A program made the translations under genes and the position numbers. Shown in pieces: positions 4,984 through 11,640 of a DNA stretch of 11,720 nucleotides (within the stretch, counting starts at the first letter, position 1; each line of letters starts with the position of its first letter). The DNA is from CAZJZH01 sp964550465 (GTDB lineage Bacteria; Patescibacteriota; Patescibacteriia; JACRDY01). Where the stretch lies: NCBI GenBank assembly GCA_964550465.1, contig CAZJZH010000039.1, forward strand, positions 1 through 11,720. The letters are read 5' to 3'. Under the pieces are notes generated by a model, which did no database searches, was not told the origin of the DNA, and saw only the letters and a list, made by a program, of their open reading frames with translations.

Positions 4984-5208
4984 ATGTCCGATTCTCAACC
5001 CCATCAACCTGAATCTCATCGCCTGATGCAACGTCATACGCTTGGTCTGTCAGGGCACGCATTTCATGGCCCGCCATCTGAAGAGTTTGCTGCGATCCGG
5101 AATCAAGAACTCGACGCCGTAGATGCTGCCATCCAAGCGGCGGAGCAAAAACGCACAACTGCCAGCACATTCAACCAACCACTAGGAGGTGATAATGAGT
5201 CAGACTGA
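4984..5208 (+). CDS. Small array protein 1 (74 aa), unrecognised
   Basis: First gene of a four-gene overlapping string. Start ATG 4984 is chosen over an upstream TTG (4954) because AAGGAG lies six bases before it. The protein is hydrophilic, with no membrane segment or signal. Its middle, QRHTLGLSGHAF then PSEEFAAIRNQELDAVDAAI, follows the pattern shared by all four proteins: a polar helix with QR, a Gly turn, a short linker, an E-F or similar, then an amphipathic helix ending in charged residues. It is the most diverged of the four in the linker. No known family is recognised. The stop overlaps the next gene by 14 bases, so translation is probably coupled. Confidence 0.8.
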   Translation: MSDSQPHQPESHRLMQRHTLGLSGHAFHGPPSEEFAAIRNQELDAVDAAIQAAEQKRTTASTFNQPLGGDNESD

Positions 5209-5407
5209 ACTATCCGACAAGGAAGCTACCGGCCAATTCGGCCAGAGACACCTTGCTGGTGCTACCCGAGCAATGGCCGCCAACGCAGAGTTTTGTCGAC
5301 GATTCCTTGTGATCGATCAGGAAGTCCAGGCAGAAATCGATGCTGAACACGCTCGTAGGCGACCAGATCTACAACAATACGGAGGTGCCAATGCCCCTAA
5401 CCGATGA
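5195..5407 (+). CDS. Small array protein 2 (70 aa), unrecognised
   Basis: ATG 5195 follows AGGAGG with a five-base gap; a GTG two codons earlier (5189) overlaps the SD and is rejected. The shared core reads FGQRHLAGATRAMAANAEF, followed by an amphipathic helix (CRRFLVIDQEVQAEIDAEHA) and a basic RRR. It overlaps gene 1 by 14 bases and gene 3 by 17. The overlapped starts each keep their own SD inside the preceding gene. Hydrophilic, probably helical and cytoplasmic; function unknown. Confidence 0.8.
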   Translation: MSQTELSDKEATGQFGQRHLAGATRAMAANAEFCRRFLVIDQEVQAEIDAEHARRRPDLQQYGGANAPNR

Positions 5408-5570
5408 AGAAGAGATTGAGATGCTCAGTCAGCGAAGCATCGCCGGTGTTCATCCTAATGCCGCTAGCAATGCTGAATTCGCCCCACAACTCAATGCTAT
5501 TCTTGACAAAGGCAGGCGAAAAATCAACCAAGAAGACAAGCGACGACGCGCACAACACCAAGGAGCTTAA
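5391..5570 (+). CDS. Small array protein 3 (59 aa), unrecognised
   Basis: ATG 5391 follows GGAGG with a five-base gap, inside the end of gene 2. An earlier in-frame ATG at 5340 has no SD and would double the overlap. The acidic start PLTDEEEIEML leads into SQRSIAGVHPNAASNAEF, which aligns with gene 2 at QR, AG and NAEF. It ends in a long charged helix with KRRRAQ. Shortest of the four. The stop TAA directly abuts the ATG of gene 4. Function unknown. Confidence 0.8.
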   Translation: MPLTDEEEIEMLSQRSIAGVHPNAASNAEFAPQLNAILDKGRRKINQEDKRRRAQHQGA

Positions 5571-5786
5571 ATGGCTGGTCACAACGAATTAACCGATGCG
5601 CAAATCACAGCCGCTCTTAATAGGCGGCGTATTGCCGGTCTAACCGAAGCGGATATGACTAACAGCAAAGTTGGTCAAGAATTTCGCCGGCTCTTCCATG
5701 ATGAGCTGCTAGCTATCCACCGATCAAACGAAGTGGAAGAACAACGACGTCAACAACGACTCCGTCATGCCGGAGCACGCCGATGA
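5571..5786 (+). CDS. Small array protein 4 (71 aa), unrecognised
   Basis: ATG 5571 follows the previous stop with no gap; AAGGAG lies inside the end of gene 3. The core, NRRRIAGLTEADMTNSKVGQEF, matches the array pattern (RR-IAG, then N and EF), followed by a charged helix (RRLFHDELLAIHRSNEVEEQ) and an Arg-rich tail. Last gene of the unit; a strong terminator follows 18 bases later. Function unknown. With its neighbours it is best viewed as one of four diverged copies of a single miniature protein. Confidence 0.82.
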   Translation: MAGHNELTDAQITAALNRRRIAGLTEADMTNSKVGQEFRRLFHDELLAIHRSNEVEEQRRQQRLRHAGARR

Positions 5787-5804
5787 AACAGCCTCACATG
5801 TAAC

Positions 5805-5841
5805 ACCCCATTCGCTACGGCGGATGGGGTTCTTTATTTTT
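5805..5841 (+). terminator. Terminator of the four-gene array
   Basis: An 11-bp stem ACCCCATTCGC (5805-5815) / GCGGATGGGGT (5820-5830), one G-U pair, loop TACG, then TCTTTATTTTT. Confidence 0.85.
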
Positions 5842-5843
5842 GT

Positions 5844-5878
5844 AAAAAAAGAATGTCCCGCACCAGACGGTGCGGGAC
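5844..5878 (-). terminator. Terminator of the zinc-finger gene
   Basis: GTCCCGCACC (5855-5864) / GGTGCGGGAC (5869-5878), a perfect 10-bp stem. On the minus strand it is followed by ATTC and seven T (5844-5850). Confidence 0.85.
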
Positions 5879-5909
5879 TGTTCGATTGACGTGAAGCGGG
5901 CCCGTAGCC

Positions 5910-6074
5910 CTACTTCTTTTTCTTCTTACCGGTGATGACGCGATCACCCTTCCACTTCGACTCGACGTGGTAGGGGCCGTGACGCAGCGTGCTCTGGTGC
6001 TTGTTGAGCTGCTCGGCTTTCTTGGCTTTGTAGCCGCAATCGCACTTCAACCGGTCGTTGTTGGTCTTGCTCAT
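5910..6074 (-). CDS. 54-aa protein with a C2H2 zinc-finger-like pattern
   Basis: ATG 6074-6072, stop at 5910. AGGAG lies eight bases upstream of the ATG. The product is MSKTNNDRLKCDCGYKAKKA followed by EQLNKHQSTLRHG and a lysine-rich end (GKKKKK). C11, C13, H26 and H32 give C-x1-C-x12-H-x5-H. The 12-residue middle and the H-x5-H spacing fit C2H2 fingers; C-x1-C is one residue shorter than usual. L23 and L30 sit roughly where core hydrophobics would. The strongly basic ends suggest nucleic-acid binding, which is inference. Single-gene unit with leader, promoter-like boxes and a strong terminator. I recognise no named family. Confidence 0.78.
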   Translation of the reverse strand: MSKTNNDRLKCDCGYKAKKAEQLNKHQSTLRHGPYHVESKWKGDRVITGKKKKK

Positions 6075-6097
6075 GACAAAAGTCTCCTATGTAAGGT

Positions 6098-6133
6098 TTA
6101 ACTCATTGTCATGGCGATACCTCCTTGCAGCAT
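6098..6133 (-). CDS. Possible 11-aa leader peptide ahead of the zinc-finger gene
   Basis: ATG 6133 to TAA 6098 encodes MLQGGIAMTMS. AAGGAG stands seven bases before the ATG, and a second AGGAGG lies within the frame, ahead of the internal ATG at 6112. It ends 24 bases before the zinc-finger start. Strong initiation signals on such a short frame suggest translational control, but chance cannot be excluded. Confidence 0.35.
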   Translation of the reverse strand: MLQGGIAMTMS

Positions 6134-6199
6134 GGTTATACTCCTTTCACAAAAGATCGAAAAAACCACGTATTTGTTTTTATCACGACAAGCAAAGCG

Positions 6200-6228
6200 A
6201 ACTTACAATAGAGTAGATATTTTGTCAA
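6200..6228 (-). promoter_or_regulatory. Candidate promoter of the zinc-finger gene
   Basis: On the minus strand TTGACA (6223-6228) is perfect. At 17 bases spacing the -10 would be TAAGTT (6200-6205), a weak match (3 of 6). The leader would be about 120 bases. Confidence 0.4.
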
Positions 6229-6263
6229 GAGCCGGGTTGTATTGTCCACATTACCGTTATCAA

Positions 6264-6294
6264 AAAGAAAACCACCTCGGGTATCCGAGGTGGT
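6264..6294 (-). terminator. Terminator of the peptidase gene
   Basis: ACCACCTCGG (6271-6280) / CCGAGGTGGT (6285-6294), a perfect 10-bp stem with a 4-base loop. On the minus strand it is followed by TTTTCTTTTTG. Confidence 0.85.
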
Positions 6295-6318
6295 AGACGT
6301 GATTATCTTAATGTAAGA

Positions 6319-7563
6319 CTACCGCTTCATCATGGCATAGCCATAGATAGCGTGAACCAGAACATCAGCGGCTCGTATCATTTCTTCAACCACCGCAAAT
6401 TCTCGCAATGAATGGGGGTTATGTGACCCATTACCTATGTTGGGCGCCGGCAAATGAGGAAAGCGAGGAGTGATCATTGCTCCCTGAGTGCCGGCCCGCA
6501 AAGAACGCTGAACGGGCTGACATCCAGCCTGCTGATGTGCTTGCATCAATACGCTTAGCAGCTCCGGGTGCTCGTTGATGGGATCCGCCACATTGAGGCA
6601 GACTACTCGTCCATCCACGCTGGCACTGACCTTGTACTTATCAGCAGCAGCAGCGGCCCATTGTTGCATCAACGACTCAACGTTGTCAAAGACTGCCCGT
6701 TCAAATATGCGTGGCGCGCATAACACGGTAGCATTATCCGCGTCACCGGTGATATCGATGACATGCCAGCACGATTCGGTCGGTTCGGTATTCATAGGGC
6801 TCGACTGTTGATTGACCTGATAGGCAAAGTCGATGGCCGCATAGTGGGCCGGCTGAATGTCTTTGCCGGCCAAGCCGGGATGAGCACTTTTACCTTTGAA
6901 TGTCACCGTGTACTGACCGGTGCAACATGTCTCCACATCAATCGGTCCCAGCTCCATACCATCAACAGTGATGAGATACTCCCACTGCCTGACCAGGTCC
7001 TCCGGAATAAAGCTGGGATCAAGCCCGATCTCCTCATCGGTACAAAACCAGACAGAGACGGGGCCATGGGCAATACCTTCTGCGTCTATTCGCCGCAATG
7101 CTGTCATAACAGCGGTGATACCCGCTTTGCAGTCGGCACCGAGTAGACTGGTACCATTAGCCGTGATAATGGTTTGACCAATATACGGCTGCAAATCATC
7201 AGCAGAGATAATGACGCCGTTATGGGGTAATGTAATCCCGCCGCCCTGGTAGCCAGTATGAACTATCGGCCGCGCCGCGCCACTGAGGCTGTAGTGGGTA
7301 TCAAGGTGAACTGCCAAGCAAATGTGCGGTGCGTTATAGCAACCTTTGCTGGCGTTGACAGTGACCACGAACGATCCGTCTGTCACTACGGTAGTATGAT
7401 CCACAATCCCAATACCATTGCATTGAGACCGAACATGATTAGCTAGCTTATCTTGCCCTACAGAGGACGGGTATCGTCGCTCCTGCCCTGGGACCGGTAA
7501 TACTGCTTGAGTATCAATACACACGTATTCGCAAAACTGTTGTATGAGAATCTCGTGATTCAC
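6319..7563 (-). CDS. pepT: Peptidase T-like M20 metallopeptidase (414 aa)
   Basis: Cytoplasmic two-zinc aminopeptidase; family members release the N-terminal residue from tripeptides. The start is GTG 7563, seven bases after AAGGAG; an ATG 36 bases earlier lacks an SD. Expected metal and catalytic residues are present: AVHLDTH (H86, D88), LLGADCKAGITAVMTAL (D144), FCTDEEIG (E177, E178), TVDGMELG (D201), SAHPG (H228 region) and the final NPHSLREF (H384). The order, spacing and length (E. coli PepT is about 408 aa) fit PepT better than general M20 peptidases. One oddity: the usual RGGTDG near the C-terminus reads RAGTQG (356-361), replacing Asp by Gln. Single-gene unit divergent from vanZ. It probably serves peptide scavenging. 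Substrate range is not provable from sequence. Confidence 0.85.
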   Translation of the reverse strand: MNHEILIQQFCEYVCIDTQAVLPVPGQERRYPSSVGQDKLANHVRSQCNGIGIVDHTTVVTDGSFVVTVNASKGCYNAPHICLAVHLDTHYSLSGAARPIVHTGYQGGGITLPHNGVIISADDLQPYIGQTIITANGTSLLGADCKAGITAVMTALRRIDAEGIAHGPVSVWFCTDEEIGLDPSFIPEDLVRQWEYLITVDGMELGPIDVETCCTGQYTVTFKGKSAHPGLAGKDIQPAHYAAIDFAYQVNQQSSPMNTEPTESCWHVIDITGDADNATVLCAPRIFERAVFDNVESLMQQWAAAAADKYKVSASVDGRVVCLNVADPINEHPELLSVLMQAHQQAGCQPVQRSLRAGTQGAMITPRFPHLPAPNIGNGSHNPHSLREFAVVEEMIRAADVLVHAIYGYAMMKR

Positions 7564-7678
7564 CTTTCTTCTCCTTCTGTGATATGTAATGATTATCAAC
7601 GAACATTTCTGCTGCGCGCTTTTACATCGCGACGTTTCAGGATATCACAACACTGCTATTTCGTCAATCAAGCAGCTA

Positions 7679-7707
7679 TTGCCGCTCCGTCCATCGATTG
7701 CTACCAT
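7679..7707 (+). promoter_or_regulatory. Candidate promoter for vanZ-tsaD-tsaE
   Basis: TTGCCG (7679-7684), a 17-base spacer and TACCAT (7702-7707), each 4 of 6. The -10 box ends six bases before ATG 7714, so the message would start at or very near the start codon. Moderate match only. Confidence 0.35.
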
Positions 7708-7713
7708 ACAGCC

Positions 7714-8067
7714 ATGCAACATCGCACTGCCTACCAAATCCTATCCTGGCTACTACTGGCTCTCAGCGCGGTCTTGTTGTTCATGCCCACCTCCCCCGTA
7801 CCAGACGCGCCTAAAAATTATGTCGACAGCTTTGCTCATGCCAGCGTCTTTTTCGTTTTAACCATCACCTTTCTGCAAGCCTACCGACAGCGGGCTGTCT
7901 TGGCTGGGCTGATACTGTATGCTCTGAGCACAGAACTAATCCAATACTTTTTTGTGCCCAGTCGTGGGGCTGAAGTATCTGACGTCATCAGTAATATCAT
8001 TGGCATCGCTGCTGGTTGGCTACTGATTCAAAAAATTGAGCCGATCAAACAACTATTCGGTCGTTAA
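7714..8067 (+). CDS. VanZ-like small membrane protein (117 aa)
   Basis: I place the start at ATG 7714 (MQHRTAYQIL); the longer upstream frame runs across the divergent promoter region of the peptidase gene and is not protein-like. There is no SD. Four membrane segments are visible: about 8-24, 43-55, 61-80 and 89-105. The VanZ-like signature is present: D38-x3-H42 before helix 2, E74 and Q77 in TELIQYFF, R84, D90, and N94/G97 in SNIIGIAAGW. VanZ was named for low-level teicoplanin resistance; short VanZ-like proteins are widespread in bacteria and their activity is not defined. It lies nine bases ahead of tsaD and probably shares its message. No functional link with t6A synthesis is known. 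Confidence 0.82.
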   Translation: MQHRTAYQILSWLLLALSAVLLFMPTSPVPDAPKNYVDSFAHASVFFVLTITFLQAYRQRAVLAGLILYALSTELIQYFFVPSRGAEVSDVISNIIGIAAGWLLIQKIEPIKQLFGR

Positions 8068-8076
8068 GTACCCCCT

Positions 8077-9057
8077 ATGCGTATTCTCGGTATCGAAACA
8101 TCGTGTGATGAAACCGCTGCTGCAGTCATCACTACTGCTCGGCGAGCTATTGCTATTGATAGCTCGGTGGTGCGCTCACAAATCAACATTCATCAAAAAT
8201 ACGGCGGCGTGGTGCCAGAGGTAGCGGCGCTGGATGAAGCTGGTGTCAGTATCAGTGACATCGATCGCATTGCCGTGACCCGCGGACCAGGACTGATCAC
8301 TTCGCTGATGGTGGGCGTAGAAACTGCCCGTGCTCTGGCCTACACCCATGATATCCCTATTGTTGGCATCAACCACCTCTTCGGCCACATTGCTGTTAAC
8401 CAACTACCGCCACAGCGCCCACTGACTGCCCGTGACTTCCCGGCTGTCTGCCTGATTGCCTCTGGTGGGCACACGGAATTAATCTTGCTCAAAAGCCTGA
8501 CCCAGTACCGCAAGATTGGCCAGACACTCGATGACGCGGCTGGTGAAGCCTTTGATAAAACCGCTAAGCTGATGGGCTTGCCCTACCCGGGTGGTCCGGT
8601 GATTGCTCAACGGGCTGCCAAGGGTAATCCTAATCATGTCATCTTCCCTCGGCCGATGCTAGATAGTGGTGATTTTAATTTCAGCTTCTCGGGCTTAAAG
8701 ACTGCTGTCCGCTACCATGTCCAGAAACTACCCAAGCTGACCCCGCGGACCATCGATCACCTCTGCGCTGCCGTCCAGCAAGCTATTGTTGATGTCTTAG
8801 TCGCTAAAACGGTGATGGCGGCAGAACGACACAACGTCAAAACGGTCTTGCTAGGTGGCGGCGTAGTGGCCAATACCGCTTTGCGCCAGCAGTTAACAGA
8901 ACAGTTAGCGGCTACCCTGCCACAAACCACCCTGCGTTTCCCACCAGTCAGCTACTGTGGTGACAATGGCCTGTTGGCCGCCGCGGCCGGCGTCTATACC
9001 GCCCCACCAACCAGCGGCTGGCGCCGCCTGCGAGTTGACCCAAATCTATCGCTATGA
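8077..9057 (+). CDS. tsaD: tRNA N6-threonylcarbamoyladenosine transferase TsaD (326 aa)
   Basis: Transfers the threonylcarbamoyl group to A37 of tRNAs reading ANN codons, with TsaB and TsaE; cytoplasmic. It begins MRILGIETSCDETAAAVI. Visible motifs: KYGGVVPEVA (41-50), NHLFGH with metal ligands H100 and H104, ASGGHTEL (128-135), DDAAGEAFDKTAKLMGLPYP, NFSFSGLKTAV, LGGGVVANTALR, and the metal ligand D296 in CGDN. Compared with E. coli TsaD (recalled), about 14 residues are missing directly after PEVA, where a conserved SR-x-H helix normally sits; the frame is kept. The start has no SD and lies nine bases after vanZ. The stop overlaps tsaE by four bases (ATGA). tsaB is not in this window. Confidence 0.96.
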   Translation: MRILGIETSCDETAAAVITTARRAIAIDSSVVRSQINIHQKYGGVVPEVAALDEAGVSISDIDRIAVTRGPGLITSLMVGVETARALAYTHDIPIVGINHLFGHIAVNQLPPQRPLTARDFPAVCLIASGGHTELILLKSLTQYRKIGQTLDDAAGEAFDKTAKLMGLPYPGGPVIAQRAAKGNPNHVIFPRPMLDSGDFNFSFSGLKTAVRYHVQKLPKLTPRTIDHLCAAVQQAIVDVLVAKTVMAAERHNVKTVLLGGGVVANTALRQQLTEQLAATLPQTTLRFPPVSYCGDNGLLAAAAGVYTAPPTSGWRRLRVDPNLSL

Positions 9058-9485
9058 AGAAACAGATTGTTGATGAAGCGGCCATGCTGGCCTATGGCCA
9101 GCAGTTAGCCAAATCGATCAAGCCCGGTACCACCCTGCTGGTCAGTGGTGACCTCGGTGCTGGTAAAACGGTCTTGGCCCGCGGCATTGCTCAAGGACTG
9201 GGAATCATCACACCCATCACCAGCCCAACGTTTGTGTTGATCAAAACCTATCCGATCAAAAAGCACCCTCACATCAAGCAGTTTATTCACGCTGACCTCT
9301 ACCGCCTCAGTGATCCGGCCGCCATCGCTGACCTGGGACTACAGGACCTGCTGGCTCAACCCGGCACGGTCGGGTTGATTGAATGGGGGGAGCAGGTGCC
9401 AAATGACCTGCTGAATACCCCTATTAAAAAATTGAGCATTGCGCTCAATCAAGATGGAACCAGAACAGTAATTAATAATTATTAA
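9054..9485 (+). CDS. tsaE: t6A biosynthesis ATPase TsaE (143 aa)
   Basis: ATPase partner of TsaD and TsaB that supports turnover of the t6A complex. Walker A is SGDLGAGKT (31-39). Other family blocks are ITSPTFVLIKTY (55-66), HADLYRL (79-85) and GLIEWGEQ (107-114). The length is normal for the family. It starts inside the tsaD stop (ATGA overlap), so the two are translationally coupled. The final residues TVINNY are encoded within an AT-only inverted repeat that forms the boundary with the convergent PilB gene. Confidence 0.95.
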   Translation: MKKQIVDEAAMLAYGQQLAKSIKPGTTLLVSGDLGAGKTVLARGIAQGLGIITPITSPTFVLIKTYPIKKHPHIKQFIHADLYRLSDPAAIADLGLQDLLAQPGTVGLIEWGEQVPNDLLNTPIKKLSIALNQDGTRTVINNY

Positions 9486-9504
9486 TTCATAATTAATAAT
9501 TATT
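9474..9504. terminator. AT-only 14-bp inverted repeat between tsaE and the PilB-type gene
   Basis: AATAATTATTAATT (9474-9487), CAT, then AATTAATAATTATT (9491-9504), a perfect inverted repeat. It includes both stop codons (TAA 9483-9485 on +, TAA 9500-9502 on -). Likely a bidirectional 3'-end structure, although an AT-only stem is weaker than the GC-rich terminators elsewhere here. Confidence 0.6.
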
Positions 9505-11191
9505 TAGTTACCCTAAACACTTCCTCGACGGTGGTGATACCATCAGCTGCTTTGAGTAACCCATCTTGCACCATGGTGATCATGCCATTCTTAACGGCGA
9601 TTTCCTGCATCTGGTATTCTGACACCTGCTGATTCAAAATCAGCTGTTCGATTTCTTCGGTCATGGTCATGATTTCATAAATACCAATTCGGCCTTTGTA
9701 GCCCAAGCCCTGGCAGGCATCGCAACCCGCTCCTCGGTAAAATTCTAATTGGTTAACCTCTTTGACCCGATTATGTTCACCGGACTCCGCCGTCAGCCCA
9801 GACAGCAGCTCAACCACCTTGGCCATAGTAGCACTGTCGAGCTCATGCTTTTCCTTACAATCCGGGCAAATTTTTCGCACCAGTCGCTGACCAATCATGG
9901 CGTTAATCGACGGCGCTACTAGAAACGGCTTGACACCCATCGATAGTAAACGCGGGATGGTAGCGGCTGCTGAGTTGGTATGCAGGGTAGAAATAACCAA
10001 GTGACCAGTTAAGGCTGCGTTAATAGCCGTATCAGCCGTATCAAGATCACGGATTTCCCCTACCATAATAACGTCCGGGTCTTGACGCAGGATTGACCGC
10101 AAACCTTTAGCAAAGGTATAACCGTCATCGGTATGAACCTGGCTCTGGTTAATGCCTGATAATTTGTATTCGATCGGGTCCTCCAGGGTAATAATCTTGG
10201 TCTCGTCAGAGTTAAGCTTATTTAAAATAGCGTACAGTGTAGTGGTCTTACCAGAACCAGTGGGACCAGTAGTGATGATCATGCCATTTGGCTTGGTTAC
10301 TTCCCGGCTGAGGTCAGCATGAGCCTTGCCACGCAAACCAAGGTCATCAAAACCAATGGCCGTAGAAGATGAGCGCAGTAATCGCATAACGATACTCTCG
10401 CCGTAGTTCGTCGGGATAGTTGATGTACGCACGTCAATTGTCTCCTCCTTGGCAGTGATAGTAAATGAACCGTCTTGTGGCTTATCTGTGACGTTGATCT
10501 TTAACGAAGCCAGCAGCTTGATACGCGAAGCTACTTGCTTCCACACAGTCGTAGGTAGCTCAACAATGTCGTGCAAAATACCATCGATACGGAACCGCAC
10601 CTGAATCTTTTTCTCCTCTGCTTCAATGTGAATATCTGAAGCGCGGCTATCCATGGCAGATGAAATAACAAAAGCGATCAAGTCAGTAGTAGACACCTTA
10701 CGAATCTTTTTAGCCAAGTCTTCAAAATTATCAAACTGCCCTTGGAAACTCTCTAGTTGCTCAGCGGTGATCTTGACCCCGCGCTCAATTTTTTTGATGT
10801 GCGGCACCGCCCGGTAAAAGCCTAAGCCGTGCTCCATAGCGTGCTCAGACGCAGTATAGAGGGTGACCTGGTAATCTTGCTCAGTCAAATCCGTTACCAG
10901 CTGTTGCACCGCCGGACTGGCTGGCTCTACCGCCGCTACCCGCAGCTGGTCACCATCACGGAAAAAACAGACCGCCTGAGCAGCCTTAGCTTGCTCCTCG
11001 TCAATCAGCGAAATAACATCTGGCAAAATAGCCAATCGAGCTAGCTCAACGTACGGCACGCCACTGGCCGCCGCCCGTGCCTTGGTGTCTTCCTCTTTCT
11101 GAGCAATGCCCATCTCCTGCATTTTGGTGTCAAACTGTTCCTGGACGGCGTCAGATGAGACTTTGATTGTTGGATGGTCGTTGTCGGACAT
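9500..11191 (-). CDS. PilB/GspE-type secretion ATPase (563 aa)
   Basis: Hexameric cytoplasmic ATPase that drives pilin assembly in type IV pili or type II-like systems. An N-terminal GspE/PilB domain covers about 1-130. The ATPase core has SRASDIHIEAEEKKIQVRFR (182-201), Walker A GPTGSGKT (309-316), Asp box ITLEDPIEY (334-342), Walker B DVIMVGEIRD (373-382) and His box ALTGHLVISTLHTN (393-406). Four cysteines, C442/C445 and C490/C493, form the zinc site typical of PilB and GspE and argue against PilT, which lacks it. The start ATG 11191 has no SD; TATAAT with a TG extension lies eight bases upstream. No pilC, pilT or pilin gene is in the window, so PilB versus GspE is left open; Patescibacteria commonly carry type IV pili. 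Confidence 0.95.
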   Translation of the reverse strand: MSDNDHPTIKVSSDAVQEQFDTKMQEMGIAQKEEDTKARAAASGVPYVELARLAILPDVISLIDEEQAKAAQAVCFFRDGDQLRVAAVEPASPAVQQLVTDLTEQDYQVTLYTASEHAMEHGLGFYRAVPHIKKIERGVKITAEQLESFQGQFDNFEDLAKKIRKVSTTDLIAFVISSAMDSRASDIHIEAEEKKIQVRFRIDGILHDIVELPTTVWKQVASRIKLLASLKINVTDKPQDGSFTITAKEETIDVRTSTIPTNYGESIVMRLLRSSSTAIGFDDLGLRGKAHADLSREVTKPNGMIITTGPTGSGKTTTLYAILNKLNSDETKIITLEDPIEYKLSGINQSQVHTDDGYTFAKGLRSILRQDPDVIMVGEIRDLDTADTAINAALTGHLVISTLHTNSAAATIPRLLSMGVKPFLVAPSINAMIGQRLVRKICPDCKEKHELDSATMAKVVELLSGLTAESGEHNRVKEVNQLEFYRGAGCDACQGLGYKGRIGIYEIMTMTEEIEQLILNQQVSEYQMQEIAVKNGMITMVQDGLLKAADGITTVEEVFRVTK

Positions 11192-11199
11192 ATGCAGGG

Positions 11200-11208
11200 A
11201 TTATAGCA
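11200..11208 (-). promoter_or_regulatory. Extended -10 promoter of the PilB-type gene (leaderless start)
   Basis: On the minus strand TGCTATAAT: a perfect TATAAT (11200-11205) with the TG extension. The ATG follows after eight bases, so any leader would be one or two bases. No clear -35. Confidence 0.7.
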
Positions 11209-11230
11209 CAGGCGGATGATTTTTTGCAGA

Positions 11231-11260
11231 AAAGAAAACGCCCCCGCTGCTGCGGGGGCG
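11231..11260 (-). terminator. Terminator of the three-helix membrane protein gene
   Basis: CGCCCCCGC (11239-11247) / GCGGGGGCG (11252-11260), a perfect 9-bp stem with loop TGCT. On the minus strand it is followed by TTTTCTTTTC. Confidence 0.85.
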
Positions 11261-11279
11261 CTGTGCTGTTCTTGGGGCT

Positions 11280-11582
11280 CTACATGTATTTCATGGCGGC
11301 GATGACCGCAGCCGCCATGGCAGGAATCCCCGCTATGGCGTAGTCTGCCCAGCGGGCCAGGTGGCGGTGATACCGCCAGAAGGCCAGCCCGGAGCTGACC
11401 AGGACAGCGGCCAGCACCACCGCATCTAACGCGGTGGTGTCCATGTACCAGCGGACCACCTTAAAGGGGTCGGCGGGATCGGTGCTGCCCGCCAGTCGAT
11501 ACTGCGGCGCTAGCCACACCAGCGCGAACAGCGTCCAGCCAGCTGCGTACAGCTTCACCGTCAAATCAACCATCTTGATCAT
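11280..11582 (-). CDS. Small membrane protein with three predicted helices (100 aa), unrecognised
   Basis: ATG 11582-11580, preceded by AGGAGGT at a six-base gap, so the longer upstream frame (from 11699) is rejected. Hydrophobic segments: about 11-28 (LYAAGWTLFALVWLAPQY), 49-70 (TALDAVVLAAVLVSSGLAFW) and 79-98 (ADYAIAGIPAMAAAVIAAMK). The loop between helices 1 and 2 holds polar STDPADPFKVVRWYMD; the loop between 2 and 3 is basic (RYHRHLARW), which by the positive-inside rule would put that loop in the cytoplasm. No family recognised. Codons are GC-rich compared with the AT-rich leader. Single-gene unit with a structured leader and its own terminator. Confidence 0.8.
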   Translation of the reverse strand: MIKMVDLTVKLYAAGWTLFALVWLAPQYRLAGSTDPADPFKVVRWYMDTTALDAVVLAAVLVSSGLAFWRYHRHLARWADYAIAGIPAMAAAVIAAMKYM

Positions 11583-11640
11583 TACTATACCTCCTGTTGA
11601 CCGCTCATGCGGCCAGTGATTACTCATTCTCTGCAGCTCA

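Noticed and set aside
1948..8067. VanW plus VanZ as a glycopeptide-resistance cluster
   Set aside because: They lie about 3.8 kb apart on opposite strands with no vanH, vanA or vanX; both families are widespread outside resistance clusters.
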